64,000 nt of DNA, from positions 1 through 64,000 of the forward strand of contig CAWAVB010000002.1 of assembly GCA_963785415.1 (NCBI GenBank), in the 5' to 3' direction. Source of the DNA: Bog-793 sp963785415 (GTDB taxonomy: Bacteria > Actinomycetota > Acidimicrobiia > Acidimicrobiales > Bog-793). Below the pieces are notes generated by a model, which worked only from the letters and a program-made list of their open reading frames with translations, was not told the DNA's origin and made no database searches. This document shows positions 16,914 to 29,941 of the stretch, piece after piece (the first letter of the stretch is position 1; each line of letters begins with the position of its first letter). Position numbers and translations under genes: made by a program.

Positions 16914-16989
16914 GTCCGCCGCTGTCGCTCAGCGAAAACACCTGGATCAACTAAGACCAGCGAAGCTCTTAGCCTCGTGACCGATCCGC

Positions 16990-17009
16990 ACGATGGCTCA
17001 CTCCATCGT
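16990..17009. terminator. Possible bidirectional terminator hairpin
   Basis: ACGATGG-CTCACT-CCATCGT forms a 7-bp stem between the convergent ends of the secreted-protein gene and uvrA. There is no clear T-run on either side. Confidence 0.35.
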
Positions 17010-17060
17010 CGGTAAACGCTGTGACGCTGCGTCCCCGCCCGACAGGGCGTCCTCCGCCTC

Positions 17061-19889
<2,829 letters not shown>

Positions 19890-19895
19890 CTTCGG

Positions 19896-19901
19896 AGGAT
19901 A
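19896..19901 (-). promoter_or_regulatory. Leaderless -10 box of uvrA (TATCCT)
   Basis: TATCCT lies 6 nt before the ATG of uvrA on the minus strand. It sits just after the uvrB stop, so uvrA can be transcribed independently of uvrB. Confidence 0.5.
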
Positions 19902-19905
19902 CGGC

Positions 19906-21971
<2,066 letters not shown>

Positions 21972-21977
21972 CGCGTC

Positions 21978-21983
21978 ATCGTA
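21978..21983 (-). promoter_or_regulatory. Leaderless -10 box of uvrB (TACGAT)
   Basis: TACGAT is followed by 6 nt and the GTG start of uvrB on the minus strand, consistent with a leaderless transcript. It also supports GTG 21971 as the start. Confidence 0.5.
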
Positions 21984-22342
21984 ACGACGCGGTGCTCGGC
22001 GAGATCCCGACCAGGAAGGACACGGAGGGCGGACCTTCACCACGGAGAGGAGTTCCGCTCGAATGGCTTGCCGGTCGGCGTGCGCTCGGGTCAAAGGCAT
22101 GGACGCTCCAGAGGACGGACGTCGTACGGTCTTTTTCCGTCTGGAGGCCGTTCCGCTCTGAGGCGAGTCCACCTGGCGCGCCGGATACGCAGCGGTCCCG
22201 GTCAAGTTTCGGCCCAGATCACAGCCGGTTCCCTGCCGGGATCGGGCGTGGGGCGTCGCGACGGGCACCAGTTCCTGCCGCGGCAAACGGGCCCCGCCGG
22301 ACGTATCGTGCGCGCGGTTCGGATATCGAAGAGGGGGACGAG
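21984..22342. other. Divergent intergenic region, 359 bp
   Basis: This region separates uvrB from the ACT-like gene. I see no ORF with coding character and no convincing SOS box. It ends with a GAGGGGGACGAG ribosome-binding site for the gene at 22343. Confidence 0.5.
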
Positions 22343-22756
22343 ATGGCTGACACAGTGCGACGCGTTGACTACTACTACCTGACCGTTCCAGACACGCCGG
22401 GAGAGGGCGAGCGCGCCCTTGCGGTGCTGAGGGAAGGCGGCGTGGACATGCTCGCCTTCCTCGCCTTCCCCACGGGAGACGGCCGTTCACAGATTGATCT
22501 CGTGCCGAAGGACCCGGCCGCGCTCACCGCGGCCACCGAACGGGCCGGTTACACGCTGAGCGGGGCGAAGCACGCCCTCCTCGTCGAAGGCGACGACCGC
22601 GTGGGCGCGGTCGAAGCCACGACGTCGAAGCTCGCCGCTGCGGGGGTGAACGTCACCGCCGCAGCCGGTGTCGGTGACGGGTCGGGGCATTTCGGGATGA
22701 TCCTCTGGGTCGCGGCCGTCGATTACGAGCGGGCGGCCGGTGCACTGGGCCTCTGA
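22343..22756 (+). CDS. ACT-domain-like small protein
   Basis: This 137-aa protein starts at ATG 22343 with a GAGGGGG ribosome-binding site. It looks like two tandem ACT-type modules: RVDYYYLTVPDTPGEGERALAVLREGGVDMLAFLAFP, and then HALLVEGDDRVGAVEATTSKLAAAGVNVTAAAGVGDGSGHFGMILWV. ACT modules usually bind small ligands such as amino acids. No catalytic domain is attached, so a sensing role is inferred. It precedes the AmmeMemoRadiSam genes on the same strand. Confidence 0.6.
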   Translation: MADTVRRVDYYYLTVPDTPGEGERALAVLREGGVDMLAFLAFPTGDGRSQIDLVPKDPAALTAATERAGYTLSGAKHALLVEGDDRVGAVEATTSKLAAAGVNVTAAAGVGDGSGHFGMILWVAAVDYERAAGALGL

Positions 22757-22890
22757 GCGGCATTGACAACGGGGAGGCGGGTGCCCGACCGCCCGGATCC
22801 CCGGAGAGCTGCCCGAACCCGACGGGGCTCGGGTGGTTCGCGCCCTTGGCGCGACCCGGCGAGAAGAGCGGAGCGCGCCATCATGGAGCC

Positions 22891-23979
22891 GTGGACCGCT
22901 CGACCGTGGCCACCCGCTACTGGCACGAGCTGAGCGACGGTCGTGTCCAGTGCGACCTGTGCCCGCGGGCCTGCAAGCTAAGGGACGGCCAGCGGGGTCT
23001 GTGCTTCGTACGATCCCGCGCCAAGAACCAGATCGTGCTCACGAGCTACGGGCGCTCCAGCGGCTTCTGCGTCGACCCGATCGAGAAGAAGCCGCTCCAC
23101 CACTTCCTGCCCGGCTCGGCCGTGCTCTCGTTCGGCACGGCCGGCTGCAACCTCGCCTGTCGCTTCTGCCAGAACTGGGACATCTCCAAATCCAAGGAGG
23201 TCGACACGCTCTCGGAGCGGGCCTCGCCCCGGGCCATCGCCGCGGCCGCCAAGGAGCTGGGGGCCGCCAGCATCGCCTTCACCTACAACGACCCGGTGCC
23301 GTTCATGGAGTTCGCGATTGACTGCGCGGACGCGGCCCACGAGCTCGGCCTGCGGGCCGTCGCCGTGACGGCCGGCTACATCTGTGCCGCACCCCGGGCC
23401 GAGATGTACGCCCACATCGACGCCGCCAACGTCGACCTGAAGGCTTTCTCCGAGGGCTTCTACCGGCGCGTGTGCGGCGCTGAACTGGGCGCGGTGCTCG
23501 AGACGCTGGAGTACCTCCGCCACGAGACCGCGGTCTGGCTCGAGATCACGAACCTGCTGCTCCCCGGCGCGAACGACTCCGACGCCGAGATCGACGCCCT
23601 GACCTCCTGGGTGGTCGGGCACCTGGGGCCGGACGTGCCCGTGCACTTCACCGCCTTCCACCCGGACTTCAAGATGACCGACCGACCGGGCACCCCGCCC
23701 GGGACACTCTCTCGGGCCCGCCGCATCGCCCTCGCGAACGGGGTGCACCACGCCTACACCGGCAATGTGCACGGCACCGAGGGCGCCAGCACCTCGTGCT
23801 CGGGCTGCGGTGTCCGCCTCGTGGAGCGGGACTGGTACGAAATCCGTCGCTACCGCCTCACCGACGACGGCCGCTGCCGGAGCTGCGGCACCCGCTGCCC
23901 GGGCGTCTTCGAGGGACCGGCGGGTACCTGGGGCCCCCGGTTCCGCCCCGTGCACATCCCCGAGGTCGTCGCGGAATGA
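22891..23979 (+). CDS. amrS: AmmeMemoRadiSam system radical SAM enzyme
   Basis: This protein of about 362 aa starts at GTG 22891 (upstream in-frame starts exist). The N-terminus has a Cys motif CDLCPRACKLRDGQRGLC. The radical SAM CX3CX2C motif is CNLACRFCQNW. The C-terminal zinc-ribbon-like pairs are CSGCGVRL and CRSCGTRC. The order and motifs match AmrS of the AmmeMemoRadiSam system, whose reaction is unknown. The next gene is the Memo-like partner (amrB). An AMMECR1-like partner (AmrA) is not seen in the window. Confidence 0.85.
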   Translation: MDRSTVATRYWHELSDGRVQCDLCPRACKLRDGQRGLCFVRSRAKNQIVLTSYGRSSGFCVDPIEKKPLHHFLPGSAVLSFGTAGCNLACRFCQNWDISKSKEVDTLSERASPRAIAAAAKELGAASIAFTYNDPVPFMEFAIDCADAAHELGLRAVAVTAGYICAAPRAEMYAHIDAANVDLKAFSEGFYRRVCGAELGAVLETLEYLRHETAVWLEITNLLLPGANDSDAEIDALTSWVVGHLGPDVPVHFTAFHPDFKMTDRPGTPPGTLSRARRIALANGVHHAYTGNVHGTEGASTSCSGCGVRLVERDWYEIRRYRLTDDGRCRSCGTRCPGVFEGPAGTWGPRFRPVHIPEVVAE

Positions 23980-24024
23980 AGCCCGCAGGGAAAGGGCGCG
24001 CCCGACCAAGGGAACTGACCCCGG

Positions 24025-24867
24025 GTGAGTGACGACGCGGGCGGTGCGCGCGGCGCAACCCGGCACACGGTGCGAGACCCCGCCGTGGCCGGTCTTTTCT
24101 ATCCCGCGAGCCCCGACCGCCTGCGCGCAATGATCCGAGACGCCCTCGCCGCCGCCACCTGGGACTCGCCCAGGCAGGGGCCGCCGCGACCGGTCCCCAA
24201 GGCGATCATCGGCCCGCACGCCGGCTACCTCTACTCCGGGTCCGTGGCGGCTTCCGCGTACGCGCGGGTGGCGCCGGGACGCGGCACGATCGAGAAGGTG
24301 GTCCTGATCGGCGCCGCGCACCGGGTAGCGCTCGACACCGTCGCCGCCAGCAGCGCCGACACCTTCGCCACCCCCCTCGGTGAGCTGACCGTCGACGGCG
24401 ACGGCCGCCGGGCGGTGCTCTCCTGCCCGGGGGTCACCGTGAACGACCACGCCCACGCCGGAGAGCACAGCCTGGAGGTCCATCTCCCCTTCATCCAGGT
24501 CGTCCTCGGTGACGTCCTCGTCCTGCCGCTCGTGGTGGGAGAGGTGCCGGCGCAGGTGGTGGCCGACGCGCTCGAAGCGGTATGGGGCGGCCCCGAGACC
24601 CTGGTGGTGGCGAGCACCGACCTGTCCCACTACCACGACCACGCCACCGCCAGCGTCCTCGACGCAGAAACGGCCGCGGCCATCGTCGCCTGCCGGCCCG
24701 GGGAGGTCGGCCTCGACCGGGCGTGCGGGGTCTTCGCCGTCCGGGGTCTATTGACCGCGGCGCGTCGTCACCACCTCGCCGTCGAGCAGGTCGACCTGCG
24801 CTCTTCGGGGGACACCGCCGGGAACCGGGACAGGGTGGTCGGATACGGTGCCTTTGTGCTGACATGA
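24025..24867 (+). CDS. amrB: AmmeMemoRadiSam system protein B (Memo family)
   Basis: This 280-aa protein of the Memo family is related to extradiol dioxygenases. It has RDPAVAGLFYPASPDRLRAMI at the start, the metal-site motif IGPHAGYLYSGSVAASAYA, AGEHSLEVHLPFIQ, and the conserved STDLSHYHDH. It starts with GTG 24025, 45 bp after amrS. Genome-neighbourhood evidence in general links Memo, AMMECR1 and radical SAM proteins in one pathway of unknown product. Here only two of the three are adjacent. Confidence 0.85.
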   Translation: MSDDAGGARGATRHTVRDPAVAGLFYPASPDRLRAMIRDALAAATWDSPRQGPPRPVPKAIIGPHAGYLYSGSVAASAYARVAPGRGTIEKVVLIGAAHRVALDTVAASSADTFATPLGELTVDGDGRRAVLSCPGVTVNDHAHAGEHSLEVHLPFIQVVLGDVLVLPLVVGEVPAQVVADALEAVWGGPETLVVASTDLSHYHDHATASVLDAETAAAIVACRPGEVGLDRACGVFAVRGLLTAARRHHLAVEQVDLRSSGDTAGNRDRVVGYGAFVLT

Positions 24868-24938
24868 CCCCCGCCACACGCCAACTGAGAGAAGTGCGCC
24901 GATGAGCGCTCGAACGCAGCGACGACCGTGACCCGGCG

Positions 24939-27472
24939 ATGACCACCGCCACGATCAACGGGGAAGCCCGTGAGCTCGGCGCCACGGTGGGTCGCACCCT
25001 GATCGCCTATTTGCGCGACGAGCTCGGCCTGACCGGCACGAAGCCGGGCTGTGGCGAGGGCGAGTGCGGATCATGCACGGTGCTCGTCGACGGTGCGCCG
25101 GCGCTCGCCTGTCAGACCCCGCTCGCCGACGTCGCCGATCGGTCGGTCACGACGATCGAGGGGCTGGCGGGCGTCGCCGGACTGCACCCGGTCCAGCGGG
25201 CCCTCATCGAAGAGCGCGCCTCGCAGTGCGGCTACTGCACCCCGGGCATGGCGTTGCGGGCCGCCGCGCTCTTAGAGCGCGACCCCGACCCGGACGACGA
25301 ACGCATCGCCGCGGCCCTCGACCCGAACCTCTGCCGCTGCGGATGCTACGTACGAATCGTTCGCGCGGTGCGCCGTGCGGCCGAGCTGGCCCGCGGATCC
25401 GGCGCGCCGGCGCTCCCCGCCGCGACACTCCTCGACGAGCCCGAGCTCGCCCGGCCGAGGGTTCCGTGGGATCTCGCCGAGCCGGGGGACCGGGAATGGT
25501 TCGACGTGCTCGGCGACGGGCTCGTCGTCGTGTGGCCGCCGCCGGCACCGGCGGCCGGGATGTGGTCGACGGGGGGCGGTGCCTGGCTGCACGTCGCGCC
25601 CTCGGGCGTCGTGACCGCGTTCAGCGGCAAGGTCGACGTCGGGCAGGACAACCGCACCGCTTTCGCGCTCCTCGTCGCGGAAGAGCTCGAGGTCGATCCG
25701 GCCACCGTCCGTATCGTCCTCGGCGACACCGACGTGTGTCCTTTCGACATGGGAACCTTCGGCAGCCGGTCGATGCCCGACGCCGGCGAGGCGCTCCGCC
25801 GGGCCGCCGCGGGGGCAAGACAGATCCTGTCCGCCCTAGCCACGGAAGGGTCCCCCGGCGTGCCGAGCGGGATCCGGCGGGTCGAGGTGCTCGCCGACGA
25901 GCCGGCGCTGCACCCGCCTGGCAGCTGGCAGGTCGCCGGCCGTCCTGGGCACGTTGCCGCGCGCTTCGACGTCGTGACCGGCACCCGGCGGTTCGGCTCC
26001 GATCTCGACCGACCCGGGATGCTGCACGGGGCGGTCCTTCGCCCGCCGGTCGTGGGCGCGACCTTGCACGCGGTCGATCCCGGTCCCGCCGAGCGGTTGC
26101 CCGGGGTCACCGTGGTCCGGGAGCGTGATTTCGTCGCCGCGGTGGCGGGCGACCCGGCGACGGCGCGCCGGGCGATCGCGGCCATCGACGCCGCGTGGGA
26201 CGTGCCTCCGCCCGGGCCGCGCGACGTCGTCGCCCACCTCCGGGCGCACCCCGTCGCCGAGCAGGGTTGGAAACGGAGCTTGGACGAGGCCGTCGGCGAC
26301 GTCGATGCCGCGCTCGCCGCGGCGACGCAACGGGTCGACGCCACCTACACGACCGCCTACCTCGCGCATGTGCCCCTCGAGACACGATCAGCCATCGCCG
26401 AGTGGGACGGTGACCGGTTGACCGTTTGGGTCGGCACCCAGGTCCCTTACGGGGTGCGCAACCGGCTCGCCGACGAGCTCGGCCTCGAAGAGGGCGCCGT
26501 GCGCGTCATCGTGCCGCCCACGGGCGGGGGTTTCGGCGGCAAACACGACGAAGAGGTCGCCCTCGAGGCGGCCCGCCTCGCCCGGGGCGCCGGCCGGGCC
26601 GTCAAGGTCCGTTGGAATAGGGCGGAGGAGTTCCAGTGGGGCCATCTGCGACCGATGGCGGTGATCGACGTGCGCGCCGGGACAGACGCCAGCGGTTCGA
26701 TCACGGCGTGGGACTTCCTCGACATCAACGCCGGGGCCGCCGGCATCGTGCCCCCGTACACGATCGCCAACCGTCGCCTGCGCTACCAGCCCGCGGATTC
26801 CCCCGTCGCTCAGACCTCCTACCGGGCGCTCGCCGCGACCGCCAACCACTTCGCCCGGGAGTCGGCTGTTGACGAGCTCGCCTGTGCCGCGGGCCGCGAC
26901 CCGCTCGAATTCCGCTTGCGCAACCTCGCCGACGAACGGCTCGCCGCGGTGCTCACCACCGCCGCCGAGCGGTTCGACTGGGGGCGCGCCGCGACGACGC
27001 GACACACGGCAGCTGGGGCTCGGGCATGGCGGTCGGGCTGGAGAAAGGCGGGCGCCTGGCGACCTTCGTCCGGGTGCACGTCGGCGACGACCATTCAGTC
27101 CGCGTCGCGGAGATCGTCACCGCCTACGAGTGCGGCGCCGTCGTGAACCGCGACACCGTCATCAACCAGATCGAGGGCGGCACGATCATGGCCCTCGGTG
27201 GCGCGCTGTTCGAGGAGATGGTCCTCGAACGTGGCCGCATCGCCGAGCCCTCACTCGCCGCCTACCGGGTGCCGCGCTTCTCCGACGTGCCGCGCCTCGA
27301 GGTCGTCCTTCTCGACCGTCCGGACATCGCCTCTGCCGGCGCGGGCGAGACCCCCCTCGTCGCGGTGGCTCCCGCCATTGCCAACGCGATCTTCGCCGCC
27401 ATCGGCCTTCGCCTCCGATCGCTCCCGCTCGCCCTGGCGGCACGACAAGGGCACGCCGCGCGCGGAACCTGA
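24939..27472 (+). pseudogene. Fused [2Fe-2S]/molybdopterin hydroxylase (xanthine dehydrogenase family), one frameshift
   Basis: The product fuses the small Fe-S subunit to the large Mo subunit. Residues 1-160 hold two clusters: CGEGECGSCTVLVDGAPALAC, and CGYCTPGM with LCRCGCYVRIVRAV. After a linker come a Mo-cofactor segment, an a/b hammerhead (GTRRFGSDLDRPGMLHGAVLRPP), GGGFGGKHDEEVALEAARLA and SYRALAATANHFARESAVDELA. Near 27,004-27,010 the frame must shift to continue as GSGMAVGLEKGGRLATFV and end with GAGETPLVAVAPAIANAI, which carries the catalytic Glu. No FAD subunit is fused. The substrate is unknown. It follows the AmmeMemoRadiSam pair on the same strand. Confidence 0.8.
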
Positions 27473-27558
27473 TCCGGCGCCGATCCGCCCCAGGTCGGCG
27501 AGCAACCGCCCAGGCGTCGCGGCCACGGGCAAGATTCCTCCGCACCGCGGCCTTGCCC

Positions 27559-28199
27559 TTACCGGCGCTCCCCGTTCGTCGCCGGTGGCGCGGCCGAGCC
27601 GTGCGCGAGGCGCTCGATCCAGCGCCACGCCCCCTCCACCATCTCGTCGAGCTCCTCGAGCGTTCCGACGTTGAGGATCACGTAGTCGGCGACGGCGATG
27701 CGGGCAAACCGGTCGGCCTGGGCGGCGATCCGGGAGCGGGCGTCGGCCTCGTCCATCTGGCGGTCGTGCACGAGCCGTTCGAGAACCAGGTCCACGGGCG
27801 CGTCGACGACGAGCACGCCGTCGAGGCCATAGCGCATCCGCGCCTCGGTCTCGGCGAGCAGCGGCAGCACGCAGACGACGACGTCGTCCGGCCCGCCCTT
27901 GGCGAGCTCCTGGCGCAGCGCGACCGAGACGAGGGGGTGGACGATCGCTTCGAGGTCATGGAGCGCGGCTTGGTCCGCGAAGACGAGGGCCGCGAGCGCC
28001 CGGCGGTCGATCGAGCCGTCCGGGCCGAGGATCCCCGCCCCGAAGCGCTCGACGACCGCGGCATGCCCCGGGGTCCCGGGGGCGATGACCGCGTGGGAGA
28101 TGGCGTCGGCGTCGACGACGCGCGCCCCCGGCGCTCGAGGAGGGCCGCGACGGTCGACTTGCCCGACCCGATCCCCCCGGTGCAGCCGATCGCGACCAC
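27559..28199 (-). pseudogene. coaE: Dephospho-CoA kinase, frameshifted after the P-loop
   Basis: CoaE catalyses the last step of CoA synthesis. The GTG start gives VAIGCTGGIGSGKSTVAALLERRG, a perfect CoaE P-loop. After the codons for ERRG the conserved continuation (ARVVDADAISH) is in another frame, and the rest (VLPLLAETEARMRYGLDGVLVVDAP, QADRFARIAVADYVILNVGTLEEL) runs to the stop at 27559. The switch coincides with five C on the plus strand (28,125-28,129); six would restore one frame of about 213 codons. The gene is normally essential, so a base-calling error is the likeliest explanation. It lies downstream of rpsA. Confidence 0.85.
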
Positions 28200-28273
28200 G
28201 AAAGCCCCTAGTTGGGAGTCGACCCGGGACCGGTCAAGCCGCCGTCACCGCGGCGCGCCGCGTCAACCGGGCC

Positions 28274-29767
28274 TCAGGACTCGTCAGCTTCGGCTTCGGC
28301 GGGCGCGTCGACGACCTGGTCGACGGCCGGTGTCTCCGGCTCGACGGCCGGGACGGCCTCGGGTTCCGCGGCCGGCTCGGCCCCGGAATCCTCGTCGGAT
28401 GCGTCCTCAGAGCCGACGTCGGCCGCGAACTCCTCGGCCCAGGCGGCCTGCGCCTCGGTCTCCGGGGTGAAGGGCGCCGGCGTGTACTCGAAGCCCCCGA
28501 TGTAGTTGCCCTCGGCGTCGTAGGCGTGCTCGCCGAACGCCTCGCGGTACTCCTCGGCGACCTCGCCGCCCTCGGCCGCCTGCTTGATCGACAGGCTGAT
28601 CCGGCGGCGGTGCAGGTCGATGTCGATGATCTTCACCCACAGCTCCTCGCCGGAGGTGACCACCTGCTCGGGCAGGTCGACGTGGTGCGCCGCCATCTCC
28701 GAGATGTGGACGAGACCCTCGATGCCATCGCCGACCTGGACGAAGGCGCCGAAGGGCACGAGCTTCGTGATCCGGCCGTAGACGAGCTCGCCGACGTGGT
28801 GCGCGCTGGCGAACTCCTGCCACGGGTCGGACTGGGTTGCCTTCAGCGAGAGCGAGATCCGCTCCTTGTCAAGGTCGACGTCGAGCACCTGGACCGTCAC
28901 CTCGTCGCCGACCTGGACGACGGACGACGGGTGGTCGACGTGCTTCCACGACAGCTCCGAGACGTGGATGAGACCGTCCATGCCGCCGAGGTCGACGAAG
29001 GCGCCGAAGTTCACGACCGAGGAGACGACGCCCTTGCGGATCTCGCCGGGCTTCAGGTTCACGAGGAACTCGCCGCGCTGTTCTTTCTGGGTCTCCTCGA
29101 GCCAGGCTCGCCGGGAGAGCACGACGTTGTTGCGGTTCTTGTCGAGCTCGATGATCTTGGCCTCGATGACCTTGCCGATGTACGGCTGGAGGTCGCGCAC
29201 CCGCCGCAGCTCGACGAGCGAGGCGGGCAGGAAGCCGCGCAGCCCGATGTCGAGGATGAGACCGCCCTTCACGACCTCGATGACCGGACCCTCGACGATG
29301 CCGCCGGACTCCTTGATCCGCTCGATGTCGCCCCACGCCCGCTCGTACTGGGCGCGCTTTTTCGACAGGACCAGCCGGCCCTCCTTGTCCTCTTTCTGGA
29401 GGACGAGCGCCTCGACCTCGTCGCCGACGCTGACGATCTCGTGGGCGTCGACGTCGTGGCGGATCGAGAGCTCGCGCACCGGGATCACGCCCTCGGACTT
29501 GTACCCGATGTCGAGGAGCACCTCGTCGTTGTCGACCTTCACGATCGTGCCCTTCACGATGTCACCCTCGTCGAAAGCAACCATCGTCTGGTCGACGGCG
29601 TCGTCGAACGACAGCGAGCCGAGGTCGTCCTCGGTGATCGTGTTGTAGGTGTAGCTGTCGTTCTCGGCGGCGGGGGTGGGCGCGGCAGGCGGCGGGGTGG
29701 TGCTCGTCGTGACGGCCTCCTCGACCGGGGTCGGCTCGGAGGTGGCGTCGGGGGTGGTCTCGGACAT
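28274..29767 (-). CDS. rpsA: 30S ribosomal protein S1
   Basis: This protein of about 497 aa (ATG 29767) contains four S1 RNA-binding repeats. Examples are FDEGDIVKGTIVKVDNDEVLLDIGYKSEGVIPVRELS, GGLILDIGLRGFLPASLVE, VNFGAFVDLGGMDGLIHVSELSW and VPFGAFVQVGDGIEGLVHISEMA. An acidic N-terminus and a long acidic Ala/Pro/Glu C-terminal tail flank the repeats, as in actinobacterial S1. It promotes mRNA binding during initiation. That is notable here because many genes in the window look leaderless. It lies between polA and coaE on the same strand. Confidence 0.96.
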   Translation of the reverse strand: MSETTPDATSEPTPVEEAVTTSTTPPPAAPTPAAENDSYTYNTITEDDLGSLSFDDAVDQTMVAFDEGDIVKGTIVKVDNDEVLLDIGYKSEGVIPVRELSIRHDVDAHEIVSVGDEVEALVLQKEDKEGRLVLSKKRAQYERAWGDIERIKESGGIVEGPVIEVVKGGLILDIGLRGFLPASLVELRRVRDLQPYIGKVIEAKIIELDKNRNNVVLSRRAWLEETQKEQRGEFLVNLKPGEIRKGVVSSVVNFGAFVDLGGMDGLIHVSELSWKHVDHPSSVVQVGDEVTVQVLDVDLDKERISLSLKATQSDPWQEFASAHHVGELVYGRITKLVPFGAFVQVGDGIEGLVHISEMAAHHVDLPEQVVTSGEELWVKIIDIDLHRRRISLSIKQAAEGGEVAEEYREAFGEHAYDAEGNYIGGFEYTPAPFTPETEAQAAWAEEFAADVGSEDASDEDSGAEPAAEPEAVPAVEPETPAVDQVVDAPAEAEADES

Positions 29768-29854
29768 CAGTTGGTTGGCCTTTGGGTTGTCACGTCGGCG
29801 CCGCGTGGAACGCATACGTCGGCGGCGCGGTGGATGGATGGGTTGGCCGGCCAC

Positions 29855-29870
29855 CCCGCCGGAGGGCGGG
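29855..29870 (-). terminator. GC-rich hairpin in the rpsA leader
   Basis: CCCGCC-GGAG-GGCGGG lies between polA and rpsA. On the minus strand it comes after the 29,885-29,904 hairpin. It may help terminate polA transcripts or fold in the rpsA leader. Confidence 0.3.
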
Positions 29871-29884
29871 AAACCGGTGGTGTC

Positions 29885-29904
29885 CCCGGCGTGAAGTCGC
29901 CGGG
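29885..29904 (-). terminator. Hairpin after polA
   Basis: CCCGGCG-TGAAGT-CGCCGGG is a 7-bp perfect stem 37 bp beyond the polA stop. It is the best terminator candidate for polA, although it has no T-run. Confidence 0.4.
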
Positions 29905-29941
29905 CGACACGTGCTCGCAATGTTACACATCGATGTCGGCA

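Noticed and set aside
21984..22342. SOS box upstream of uvrB
   Set aside because: I looked for GAAC/GTTC-type inverted repeats near the uvrA, uvrB and polA starts and found none convincing.
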